NCBI GenBank assembly: GCA_031841125.1
Contig: CM063107.1
Location: 11,332,467-11,396,466 of the forward strand
DNA: 64,000 nucleotides
From: Acanthococcus lagerstroemiae
Taxonomy: Eukaryota > Arthropoda > Insecta > Hemiptera > Eriococcidae
Reading direction: 5' to 3'
In this document: one piece after another, positions 14,001 through 19,933 of the stretch
Layout: every line of letters starts with the position of its first letter
How positions within the stretch are numbered: the first letter of the stretch is position 1
Made by a program: the position numbers and the translations under genes
Notes under the pieces: model-generated
The model's database searches: none
Seen by the model: the letters and a program-made list of their open reading frames with translations, nothing else
What the model was told of the DNA's origin: nothing

Positions 14001-14710
14001 TATTTTTGCGCACAGGTCCCTTTCCTCCTGGCATGGCTTATATTTTGAATTTATTTGCCTAATATCTACATGTTATCAATTTATGGGAAAGCCTGTATTA
14101 AATTTGAACCGATGATTGATGCCCCAAAATACTGTTCAACATCAATACACTTTTAGTTACTATGTTCACTTGCTAAAACACACCTTTTTCAAAATACTGG
14201 CAGGATTCGAAATAAAAAGCTGTTTTAAAAACCACCTTAATACATTGTAAATACGTATAATATTCGCCTGAGTATTGAGAAGCTACTGGCTGTGTATTTT
14301 ATTTATATACGAGAATATAGGTACATATTAAATGTTCTAAGTTGGTACAGGAAGAAAAACATACGCGGGATCTGGACTGCAGTTCGACGGAAACTGTCAA
14401 ATGAATCATTCATGTTATCAACAATTTCGCTAGTAGTCGCTGGAAAAATATGTTAAATTATGTACTTAATTACTCAATAAGCTAAAAATACTTAAAATTT
14501 GCAAGGATTTTACGATTCTCAGCCTTGGTATTATAATATTAACCAATCCCTCAACAATGTTAATTTATTTAGTATTTTACCAACGCTACGTTCTCACAAA
14601 AATACAAATGATGATTTTAGAATAAAAATCTTAAGACAAACCATATGTTTCTTCATCAACTCTATATTCTGAATACAAAGGCTGAACTAGTACAAGTGGC
14701 ACCAAAATGC
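208..14710 (-). CDS. Gene A: multi-exon phase-1 gene, 3' end off the window
   Basis: This is a gene-level entry for exons on the minus strand. In transcription order they are 14642-14710, 14365-14439, 14184-14285 (weak), 11309-11467, 11201-11254, 8855-8896 (moderate), 5313-5450, 3811-3942, 2284-2391 and 208-390. Each has AG/GT borders, starts with two bases that complete a codon and ends with one base of the next, so every join keeps frame and every exon is a multiple of three. The product looks mostly helical and charged after a hydrophobic leader in 14642-14710. Nothing matches a family I know. The last four exons are well supported, two of them by a paralog at 52.8-58.8 kb. The upstream exons rest on splice signals and open frame alone. 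Introns carry many transposons. The 3' exons lie left of base 1, and no promoter or start codon was identified. Confidence 0.6.
391..1556. other. Gene A intron, degenerate GGCATGG-bearing repeat
   Basis: No exon is seen. The words cggcatgg or ttggcatgg recur near 808, 1000, 1193, 1353 and 1377, and attaatggg- or ttaatggg-like words recur between, suggesting a decayed tandem repeat. The remainder is AT-rich. Confidence 0.35.
1557..1850 (-). mobile_element. RTE-like LINE 3' end fragment in a gene A intron
   Basis: On the minus strand, frames split by a frameshift encode the C-terminal tail typical of RTE-like reverse transcriptases: a WKYAGHL-type block, then RGRPILRWRDDF and an ALKWAG-type end. 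This is the same tail as in the intact copy at 58866-60359 (GGHILR, RPITRWRDEF, QKWAGKAL). The fragment ends in an A/T-rich tail of aaataaaata type near 1557. It is 5' truncated and not functional. Confidence 0.65.
2284..2391 (-). CDS. Gene A exon, LLDKNN-EYLK segment (108 nt)
   Basis: The acceptor is tacatag ending at 2392 and the donor is gtaagt at 2278-2283. It is 36 codons, phase 1 to phase 1. The peptide contains HDLLLDKNNEKLRSVREYLK followed by QYFAQINI. The exon at 58713-58820 has exactly the same length and phase, and differs mainly in its first nine residues. Identical exon length plus conserved LLDKNN, REYLK and YFAQINI blocks is the strongest evidence that genes A and B are paralogs. 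It is likely an amphipathic helix; no domain is recognised. Confidence 0.85.
2670..3108 (+). repeat. Two-copy tandem repeat, period about 216 bp
   Basis: Two diverged direct copies start around 2670 and 2886. Shared blocks include ctgatttcg (2676 and 2892), ttcaaatttcaa, gggttttgga, aggattttattt and ccgccac-aaaaatcag. A related single block occurs near 60650-60720. It lies in an intron of gene A and carries no credible ORF. Confidence 0.7.
3811..3942 (-). CDS. Gene A exon, VLKDYIKILFDTMDRLEDS segment (132 nt)
   Basis: The acceptor is atattttcag and the donor is gtaagt at 3805-3810. It is 44 codons in phase 1-1. The peptide begins TFVRTILVLKDYIKILFDTM and ends in an acidic-basic stretch with the sequence DDTVEIKKI, so it is helix-rich with alternating hydrophobics. 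The 5' splice base G plus AC makes Asp at the join with 5313-5450, and the terminal A plus AA makes Lys at the join with 2284-2391. No gene B counterpart is in the window; it would lie right of base 64000. Confidence 0.75.
3943..5312. other. Gene A intron, nothing else recognised
   Basis: AT-rich intronic DNA between two supported exons. I see no exon pair, element end or RNA gene here. Confidence 0.4.
5313..5450 (-). CDS. Gene A exon, PDKHELREIGIMDKF segment (138 nt)
   Basis: The acceptor is acctatgtttcag and the donor is gtaaga at 5307-5312. It is 46 codons in phase 1-1. It encodes PDKHELREIGIMDKFKQDFI, then a Tyr- and Leu-rich segment with YLSALYYHSFLKCRLYNLA. The frame is open over the full exon and closes soon after both splice sites. 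No known domain is recognised. Confidence 0.7.
5930..6830. repeat. Degenerate AACTCATCA-rich repeat tract
   Basis: About 900 bp inside a gene A intron in which aactcatcaact, agttgataactcat, actcattcaaact and similar variants occur many times in both orientations, with little other sequence between. No clean period is visible. It is probably an old short-period repeat. Confidence 0.5.
7371..7495 (+). pseudogene. Possible CUB-like exon remnant
   Basis: On the plus strand an acceptor (ttcatttttcag) precedes a frame reading VTNGNTGTISIPEYDPGTRY, reminiscent of the start of a CUB domain. The frame hits a stop soon after RRM, although a good gtaagt donor follows at about 7493. It could be a decayed exon of an unrelated gene or chance similarity. 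Confidence 0.2.
7762..7870 (+). repeat. Short interspersed repeat R105, copy 1
   Basis: One of four copies in the window (also 37239-37348, 39492-39601 and 63601-63708). The core gcatgccaaagtggcccctgag is followed by a GC-rich stretch ending catcgcatcagt. It is GC-rich against an AT-rich background. This copy continues into the CAGTGGCCGGAG subfamily end shared with copy 4. The same reading frame (THAKVAP) stays open in the copies, so it may be a TE-derived coding scrap or a SINE body. I see no tRNA A or B box in it. Confidence 0.75.
8513..8797 (-). CDS. Hypothetical ORF in a gene A intron (94 aa)
   Basis: This continuous ORF has an ATG at 8795-8797 and a stop at 8513-8515. It is a lysine- and asparagine-rich, strongly helical peptide with 3 Cys and several aromatic residues, for example NLKNITRTVSDVSNKM and FLLVTFEYLKDKMNSF. 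Its style resembles the helical gene A exons, but AG sites with good pyrimidine tracts inside it (before CAACAAAATG and before TCGAAATC) would give phase 2, not the phase 1 used elsewhere. It could be an alternative last exon, a relic exon block or chance. Confidence 0.3.
   Translation of the reverse strand: MSKNKAICVNSRNLKNITRTVSDVSNKMREYKGYCILENMGVEYHSFLLTSQKNLKCLKNFRDEVNKIFGDLQNFLLVTFEYLKDKMNSFLVLT
8855..8896 (-). CDS. Gene A candidate small exon (42 nt)
   Basis: The acceptor is gagaaaatttcag and the donor is gtaaag at 8849-8854. It encodes FKAIYKNITHIVD in phase 1-1, 14 codons. Joined to 11201-11254 it gives ...LFK-I-FKAIYKNITHIVD, and joined to 5313-5450 it gives VD-L-PDKHEL. Support is the acceptor, the length and the phase match. 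The donor is only moderately good and there is no paralog to compare. Confidence 0.4.
9632..10251. mobile_element. Solo LTR with 4-bp target duplication
   Basis: This 620-bp block begins TGTGGTAA and ends GATACCACA, so it has the TG...CA ends and short terminal inverted repeats of an LTR. It is flanked on both sides by CATG (9628-9631 and 10252-10255). It is more GC-rich than its surroundings and contains an aataaa near 9850. No internal region or second LTR is present, so it is a solo LTR left by recombination. The family (Gypsy, BEL or other) cannot be told. Confidence 0.8.
10576..10893 (+). CDS. Hypothetical ORF, 105 aa
   Basis: The frame is already open after an acceptor-like tttatttcag at about 10558 and contains MYLTIPDQFFVEDDQIFVKG, then a hydrophobic Leu/Ile segment. 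It ends in a GGCCTTATT...AATAAGGCC inverted repeat. It is not recognised. It could be a terminal exon of a plus-strand gene or a TE fragment. Confidence 0.2.
   Translation: MYLTIPDQFFVEDDQIFVKGFLLSVKRGRHYFAEQSDFSFNSEIILFSNSLTSFLLYYIQILIFVTHNLIKQLFRTFQRFLKQKAAPAFRLQVGPYFGTRVPNKA
10991..11034 (+). repeat. Poly(A) tract
   Basis: An uninterrupted run of about 44 adenines. It may mark the tail of an old retroposed element, but nothing upstream identifies one. Confidence 0.9.
11201..11254 (-). CDS. Gene A exon candidate (54 nt)
   Basis: The acceptor is ccttctgtatctcatttcag and the donor is gtaagaaat at 11195-11200. It has 18 codons in phase 1-1, encoding TTELEVVSAMFLLDLFK, a hydrophobic helix. 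It is separated from the upstream exon 11309-11467 by a 54-nt intron (11255-11308), a normal size for a short insect intron. The strong splice signals and phase match make this one of the better upstream exons. Confidence 0.6.
11309..11467 (-). CDS. Gene A exon candidate (159 nt; may end earlier)
   Basis: The acceptor is ctatgttatattttag and the donor is gtaagaat at 11303-11308. The frame stays open for 53 codons in phase 1-1. The first part (LGTTTSQYDSILVYSF) looks like normal coding sequence. The second half is very basic and AT-driven (RKAHRRKSCYKNHRLF). An internal GTATTC donor near 11414, also phase 1, would remove that half and keep the same downstream join. Which donor is used cannot be settled here. 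Confidence 0.5.
12877..13065 (+). pseudogene. hAT transposase C-terminal fragment
   Basis: The frame from 12875 contains the hAT dimerisation motif: LPISTARAERSFSSLRRLKT followed by YLRSTMHEARLNGHKNLEI. The frame continues about 55 codons beyond into unrelated sequence. The catalytic N-terminal and central regions are not found upstream. A hAT-type terminal sequence, ggctacgctactgg (inverse of CCAGTAGCGTAGCC), lies at 13384-13397 downstream and probably marks the element's right end. Nonautonomous relic. Confidence 0.8.
13427..13782. mobile_element. MITE family M1, copy 1 (356 bp)
   Basis: The terminal inverted repeats are GTGACCTGGAATCATGAAAT and its complement at the right end, about 26 bp near-perfect. 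It is flanked by ATAC on both sides (13423-13426 and 13783-13786). A second copy with the same ends and interior lies at 45636-46676, split by an insertion. No coding capacity. Confidence 0.85.
13786..14036. mobile_element. MITE family M2 (about 250 bp)
   Basis: Inverted ends read GGAGGAAAAGGATCTGTGCG on the left and, on the complement, GGAGGAAAGGGACCTGTGCG on the right, with about 180 bp between. It abuts M1 copy 1. Nonautonomous DNA element; no second copy seen. Confidence 0.6.
14184..14285 (-). CDS. Gene A weak exon candidate (102 nt)
   Basis: The acceptor is acacagccag with a poor pyrimidine tract, and the donor is gtgtgt, which is uncommon. The frame is open for 34 codons in phase 1-1 and encodes a Tyr/Phe-rich segment with two Cys (EYYTYLQC and YFESCQYF). 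It follows exon 14365-14439 after a 79-nt intron. It is included because length, phase and composition all fit, but the splice signals are weak. Confidence 0.3.
14365..14439 (-). CDS. Gene A exon candidate (75 nt)
   Basis: The acceptor is aacatatttttccag and the donor is gtatgttttt at 14359-14364. It has 25 codons in phase 1-1, encoding TTSEIVDNMNDSFDSFRRTA and VQIP. Composition is typical coding sequence, unlike the surrounding AT-rich intron. The splice base G from 14642-14710 plus CG gives Ala at the join. Confidence 0.6.
14642..14710 (-). CDS. Gene A candidate leader exon (69 nt, hydrophobic N-terminus)
   Basis: The acceptor is actatcccatgttcttccag, which is strong. The donor is gtttgt at 14636-14641, which is atypical. 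The frame is phase 1-1 over 23 codons. The peptide ILVPLVLVQPLYS followed by EYRVDEETY looks like the core and cleavage region of a secretory signal peptide followed by the mature start. The initiator ATG would lie in an upstream exon that I could not find. If correct, gene A encodes a secreted protein. Confidence 0.5.
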
Positions 14711-17172
14711 CTGGAAGAACATGGGATAGTGCACAATTATTATAAGAATAATATTTTTGTATGTTTTAATAATTACGCGTTAATTCGTTAATTTTTCTTT
14801 TCTATTCCAGAAATGCTCATCACACAAGCAAACTATAAATGATGCAGTATAGAATATTCTCAGAATTCTGCTATCAGAGTACTAATAAAGTACTATAAGA
14901 TGTTCAAAATATATATGTATGAAAGAGCTAATGAATGTGAGGTCCCAATCTTGGACCTTAAAAATCCATAGCTTAAGTTTGCAACCACTTTTCTAGTTAT
15001 TTTTCTCTGGCTATTAGGTTAGCATTCAATGCCGTAGTCCCATTGGCCACTTTGTTTCTAAGTATGTTTCTCCCATACATTTCGGATAGTGAATACAGAA
15101 TAGTAAACTTGAAAATTTTCTATACTCTCTCGTCCGAGTTCTGATGCATGAATTTCAACTTTTATACTTCCAAATATATTAAACAATTAGTATTTTATAA
15201 CATTTTACAGTCATTAGGTTTCAGCAAGGAGAAACACTGAAAACTGGAAAAAGTGTTATACGAGTATACCTATGTGTAGATAATTGGCGATTTCTGTTCA
15301 TTAATTCATTTTTCACGCAATTGTTTAGACCCTTTTTGGAGACAATTCATTCACGTGATTCATCCAAACTTGATTTAAACGGCCGAGACAACTCAAAATA
15401 TGTTCACTAAAATATAGGGCGAAATTGCAGTAACAGTCTGAGAACCTCAACTTAGGTAATCAGATGTTATAATATCAAGTAACTGCTCTTCTGGCATACA
15501 ATTCACTTATCTTTATCATAAATTAAATTTTATTCCAAGTGGTCACGGTTCAAATTTTAACTGCCAAATTTCCCATCTACTGCAAGAAGACTTTTCTCAC
15601 TAAAAAAAATTTGTGTCCTAGAATACGATAAGGAATAAGATTCACATATACTTACGGATTAAACCTGAACATTTTAATTGTAAGATCATTTTAAAATCTT
15701 GTGTAACTTGCAGGACATTATATTTTAAAATAAAACAACAACTGAAGTTGATATATAATCAACGTATGCGAATATGAATAAAGAATATAAAGAAATGAAA
15801 TGAAAAAATGTTCCGCACTCTTAATAATCTGTATAGAACGCTGCAGCTACAAGGCGAGGCGTATTTTTTCAAAAGAACCAGAGTGTTCTATTTGTAGCTA
15901 TTTGCATTATTATGCATACAACATATACCCAGTCCTATATTATAAACTCGATCTCAGTACCTAGAACATCTTAACAAACATACCTAAATCACATTGTTGG
16001 TAACAATTTTCCTTGTTTTATCGAAAATTTGTCAATCCATTGAATGACGTATTATTTTAAAGCACTTTAGGGGCCAGAATTGGGATTTCGAGGCATAAAA
16101 ACTGGGCTGTATCAAAAAGTTGACGAAATACCTACTCAAAATCATCAGTAGAAAACCCCCTCTTTTGATAACATGTTTCATTGTTCCCGATATGAAAGTC
16201 CAACATTTGTGATATCTTTCATTTGTTCTTCATGGAGAGAGACTTTTCAATAGAAAAAGAAAGTGGACCGTACTACTCGAAAATCCTCGTTAGTCTCCAG
16301 TGGTGTAGCCAGAATTCTCCCAAGGGGGAGGGGGCAACGTAAGATTTGCAAAGGAGAAAAAGTCGAAAATTGAGGTATTTTTTAAAAATCTCCGATATTA
16401 GAGAACTACTTTATGAGAATGAAGGTAATATTCCTGCTCGAGCGAAGATTTTTCGAAAAAACGTGTTTTAATGGCGAAAAATTACTCATTTTTGCTAATT
16501 TTACATTCAATTTCAGTTGACTGGGTGATGGGCAGGGGATTCAAACGCCTAATCACAACTAAGAAAAGCGCCTATGCAAAATTTTAATGTTTATTGATTT
16601 ATTATTAATTTACAATAAATTGCTGAAAGAATTTTCTCTTTCCAAGAGTTGACCCTTGATCAAATAACGAATCCAGTCAAGTTTTCCACAACATTAAAAA
16701 TATTATTACATTTATTTCTTTATTTCTGAATGTCTCTATTGGACCAATATTAAAATTATTGGACTCATATTTAACTTCTGGGACCATTTTCCAAATATTG
16801 GAGTCTATTGTATTAATTGGACTTATTGAACCGGTAGATACCCTGTTTTACCTCAAACATGCATTATGCCTCAGAACTGGAGAGAGATATAAAGAAATCC
16901 TGTATTCGGATTCTGTACACTTTAATCTATTAGAATCACCCAAAATTCCTCAAAGAAGTAAACATTTTCCTGCAAAACAGTGTAATCAATGATTGAAAAA
17001 AAAAATAATAATAATAATAATAAAAAATAAATAAAACTTACCTACTGCATGTAAATTTCAATTATTGTGTAAGTATTTTACTATTATGCTTAGAATAACA
17101 TCTTACGTTGTTTCTGTTTATTATTATTTTATTTTTGCGTTAAAATTATTGTTGTTTCGTGATTTTAATCGG
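14711..17172. other. AT-rich stretch, mostly unassigned
   Basis: This should contain the start of gene A if 14642-14710 is its second exon, but no convincing ATG exon was found. A hAT-like terminus (cagtggtgtagccag) sits at 16302-16317 with no partner. A possible 9-nt phase-1 microexon at 15656-15664 is discussed under rejected items. An open frame at 16759-16992 on the plus strand has no recognisable content. Confidence 0.3.
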
Positions 17173-17246
17173 GGAATGAAAGATCCTTGGTGAAAGCAAT
17201 TGAGATCTTTCTAGATCACACAAGCTAGTAGAAGATGTATATAACG
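17173..17246 (+). repeat. 74-bp exact repeat, copy 1
   Basis: Identical by eye to 19860-19933, from ggaatgaaagatcc to gatgtatataacg. Copy 2 lies directly before the 5' end of the LINE at about 20040, so the repeat may belong to that element's 5' region. The two copies bracket the 883-bp tandem duplication. Confidence 0.85.
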
Positions 17247-17624
17247 TGGAGTGTAAAGCTTGTGTTTGTATCAAAACAAAACCAACAATTGATGAGAACC
17301 TGATGAATCAAACATATACAATTTACCATCAACTGGGGTAACATGGTGCACTGGTGGTAATAGTGGCCACACAGGACTTATTGTAGGAGCGCTAATATCA
17401 TTATGAGTAAAATCAACTAGGGTAATATCAGATACCGGTAGCAATATCAACATTCATGACTTATGTAAGCGCTAGTATTGTTACTAGTAAAAAGTTATTA
17501 CCTAGTAGGTAGCTGATATTATCCCAGTAGACAGTAACTATGTAAAAAGTAAATATAAAAATACATTATCCATCAAAATATACAAATTATATACAAACAT
17601 TTGAACCCTCGAATTATAAATACT

Positions 17625-18508
17625 ACACTGTATATATAGGTAATTGATTTTCTTAAAGGTCTGTTTCGGGGATGCAGCACTTATTTGGAAGCTGCACGGA
17701 CTCCTTTTTCTGTATGGACCATTCGCTTATAACCAGGTCATATCATCCCAGTCGAATGGTGATTTCGATTTAGTCGTTACAAAGGAGCCACCCCCAGTGC
17801 GGTCTCAGGGACGTGAATGAAGAGCTCCTTCCCGGCATCATTTACACTTGCAAGCACGGCACCAATTACCCGCCAACAATGATCGGCTGGTGTGGAAGAA
17901 TGACGTCAGTTTAGTATAAGAAAAGCATGTAAGTTCGTTGAACACTAAATCGAGAAGATTCGGGGACAGAGTGAATGATCACAGCTGCAGTGCTGCAGGG
18001 AAATTCCAAATTGTCTCTGACTATAATGACCACGAATTAAGCTATTAGAATGTATTTTATTCGCCTGATCTACATACTGTATATCTTCATAGACATCAAC
18101 TAAAACATTTCTATGCAATATTTCCTGGCGTACGAGTATTTGCAATGTCCAGCCTTTCAAGTGACCTCTACTCTTGAAATACGAGACAACGTGATGGCCG
18201 TACTTTGGCATCTGTAAGTGAATTCTCTAAGACGCGCACAGGTAATGTGTGTGAAATATTAATTTGAATTTTCTTTTGCACAGGCGAAGGATGGGGAGGG
18301 CAAATTTGTCGATATTTCATCTAGCCGAGTATGGTAGTGCCGCCGATGAGGAAATTACTGACAAAGAAGTGGCCAAGGAACACGAGCTGTCCATAAAACG
18401 TAAGTTCACACTGAACTATTTCATATAGGTAGGGGAAGTTCACCTATGACCGCGCACTACCAATATCACAGATACTACTGTGTAAACTTTTTTTTTTTTA
18501 AACGTGTA
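17625..18508 (+). repeat. 883-bp tandem duplication, unit 1
   Basis: Direct repeat with unit 2 (18509-19412), offset 883 bp and nearly identical. On the minus strand it contains an 88-codon ORF (17945-18211, MPKYGHHVVSYFKSRGHLKG...) preceded by an acceptor-like cttacag. On the plus strand it contains exon-like blocks: one after tttgcacag near 18283, reading GRANLSIFHLAEYG with donor gtaagttc at about 18400, and one after ttttcttaaag near 17660, reading ALIWKLHGLLFLYGPFAYNQ. The plus-strand blocks look more like true coding. I do not recognise either protein. Confidence 0.85.
17945..18211 (-). CDS. Hypothetical 88-aa ORF, duplicated
   Basis: Open from ATG to stop in both units of the 883-bp duplication (partner 18828-19094), differing at three residues. 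It ends with a Cys-rich HCSCDHSLC segment. Because the duplication is recent, retention in both copies is weak evidence for coding, and a plus-strand exon interpretation of the unit competes. Confidence 0.25.
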   Translation of the reverse strand: MPKYGHHVVSYFKSRGHLKGWTLQILVRQEILHRNVLVDVYEDIQYVDQANKIHSNSLIRGHYSQRQFGISLQHCSCDHSLCPRIFSI

Positions 18509-19412
18509 AAATGTATATATAGGTAATTGATTTTCTTAAAGGTTTGTTTCGGGGATGCAGCACTTATTTGGAAGCTGCACGGACTCTTTTTTCTGTATGG
18601 ACCATTCGCTTATAACCAGGTCATATCATCCCAGTCGAATGTTGACTTCGATTTAGTCGTTACAAAGGAGCCACCCCCAGTGCGGTCTCAGGGACGTGAA
18701 TAAAGAGCTCCTTCCCGGCATCATTTACACTTGCAAGCACGGCACCAATTACCCGCCAACAATGATCGGCTAGTGTGGAAGAATGACGTCAGTTTAGTAT
18801 AAGAAAAGCATGTAAGTTCGTTGAACACTAAATCGAGAAGATTCGGGGACAGAGTGAATGATCACAGCTGCAGTGCTGCAGGGAAATTCCAAATTGTCTC
18901 TGACTATAATGACCAGGAATTAATCTATTAGAATGTATTTTATTCGCCTGATCTACATACTGTATATCTTCATAGACATCAACTAAAACATTTCTATGCA
19001 ATATTTCCTGGAGTACGAGTATTTGCAATGTCCAGCCTTTCAAGTGACCTCTACTCTTGAAATACGAGACAACGTGATGGCCGTACTTTGGCATCTGTAA
19101 GTGAATTCTCTAAGACGCGCACAGGTAATGTGTGTGAAATTTTAATGAGAATTTTCTTTTGCACAGGCGGAGGATAGGGAAGGCAAATTTGTCGCTATTT
19201 CATCTAGCCGAGTATGGCATACTTGGTGAGCACGGTAGTGCCGCCGATGAGGAAATGACTGACAAAGAAGTGGCAAAGGAACATGAGCTGTTTATAAAAT
19301 GTAAGTTCACACTGAACTCTTTCATATAGGTAGGGGAAGTTCACCCATGACCGCGCACTGCCAATATCACAGATACTACTGCGTAACCTTTTTTCTTTTT
19401 TTAACATGTAAA
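18509..19412 (+). repeat. 883-bp tandem duplication, unit 2
   Basis: Second unit of the tandem repeat. It has a short insertion near 19217-19231 relative to unit 1, which keeps the plus-strand frame (KANLSLFHLAEYG, then SAADEEMTDKEVAKEHEL) open up to a gtaagttc donor. An indel that preserves frame favours real coding on the plus strand, with phase 2 in and phase 1 out. The minus-strand 88-aa ORF also survives (18828-19094). Confidence 0.85.
18828..19094 (-). CDS. Hypothetical 88-aa ORF, second copy
   Basis: Partner of 17945-18211 with three residue changes (R to L, S to R, R to P). Same caveats. Confidence 0.25.
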   Translation of the reverse strand: MPKYGHHVVSYFKSRGHLKGWTLQILVLQEILHRNVLVDVYEDIQYVDQANKIHSNRLIPGHYSQRQFGISLQHCSCDHSLCPRIFSI

Positions 19413-19859
19413 AGTTGCCTTATCGTATTTTATGCCGGACGTGCAGAAGATCCACCGTTGCTCGATCAGTCGTGGCGTGTTGATTGGAAAAATTTGGATC
19501 GTGAGTCGCCATCCATTGCAGTACTCAATTACATGACAAAAAAAAATCAATACAAACATAGGTATCAAGAACATATCCCATGACAAATAGCTGGCCACCT
19601 GCTGTGTGAAAGACCGGAACGGCTTTGAAGTTTTTTGTTGTGTTTATTCGAATTTTCCGCTACTACTAAGGATTGAAAAAAGGTTTCAAGATATCAATCA
19701 ATTTTTATGAAAGAGGTGTCATTTGAAAGGTGAGTTTTTCTAATTTTTGAATTTTGTGTATATTTTCTCAAATTTTGAATTTAAGTGAGAAGAAACTTTT
19801 GACGAAATTCATTTTTGGATAGAAGTTCCGAAAACTCCGCATTAGTTAAGAATGGAGAT

Positions 19860-19933
19860 GGAATGAAAGATCCTTGGTGAAAGCAATTGAGATCTTTCTA
19901 GATCACACAAGCTAGTAGAAGATGTATATAACG
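19860..19933 (+). repeat. 74-bp exact repeat, copy 2
   Basis: See copy 1 at 17173-17246. Here it leads into the LINE 5' region. Confidence 0.85.

Noticed and set aside
208..14710. Calling genes A and B bicycle genes
   Set aside because: The phase-1 small-exon architecture and leader fit, but I see no paired Cys-Tyr-Cys motifs, several exons are longer than typical for that family, and the species is unknown. Only the analogy is reported.
15656..15664. 9-nt phase-1 microexon (GTTTAATCC)
   Set aside because: Borders and phase fit (acceptor aatgttcag, donor gtaagt), but nine bases carry too little evidence. A spliced read would be needed.
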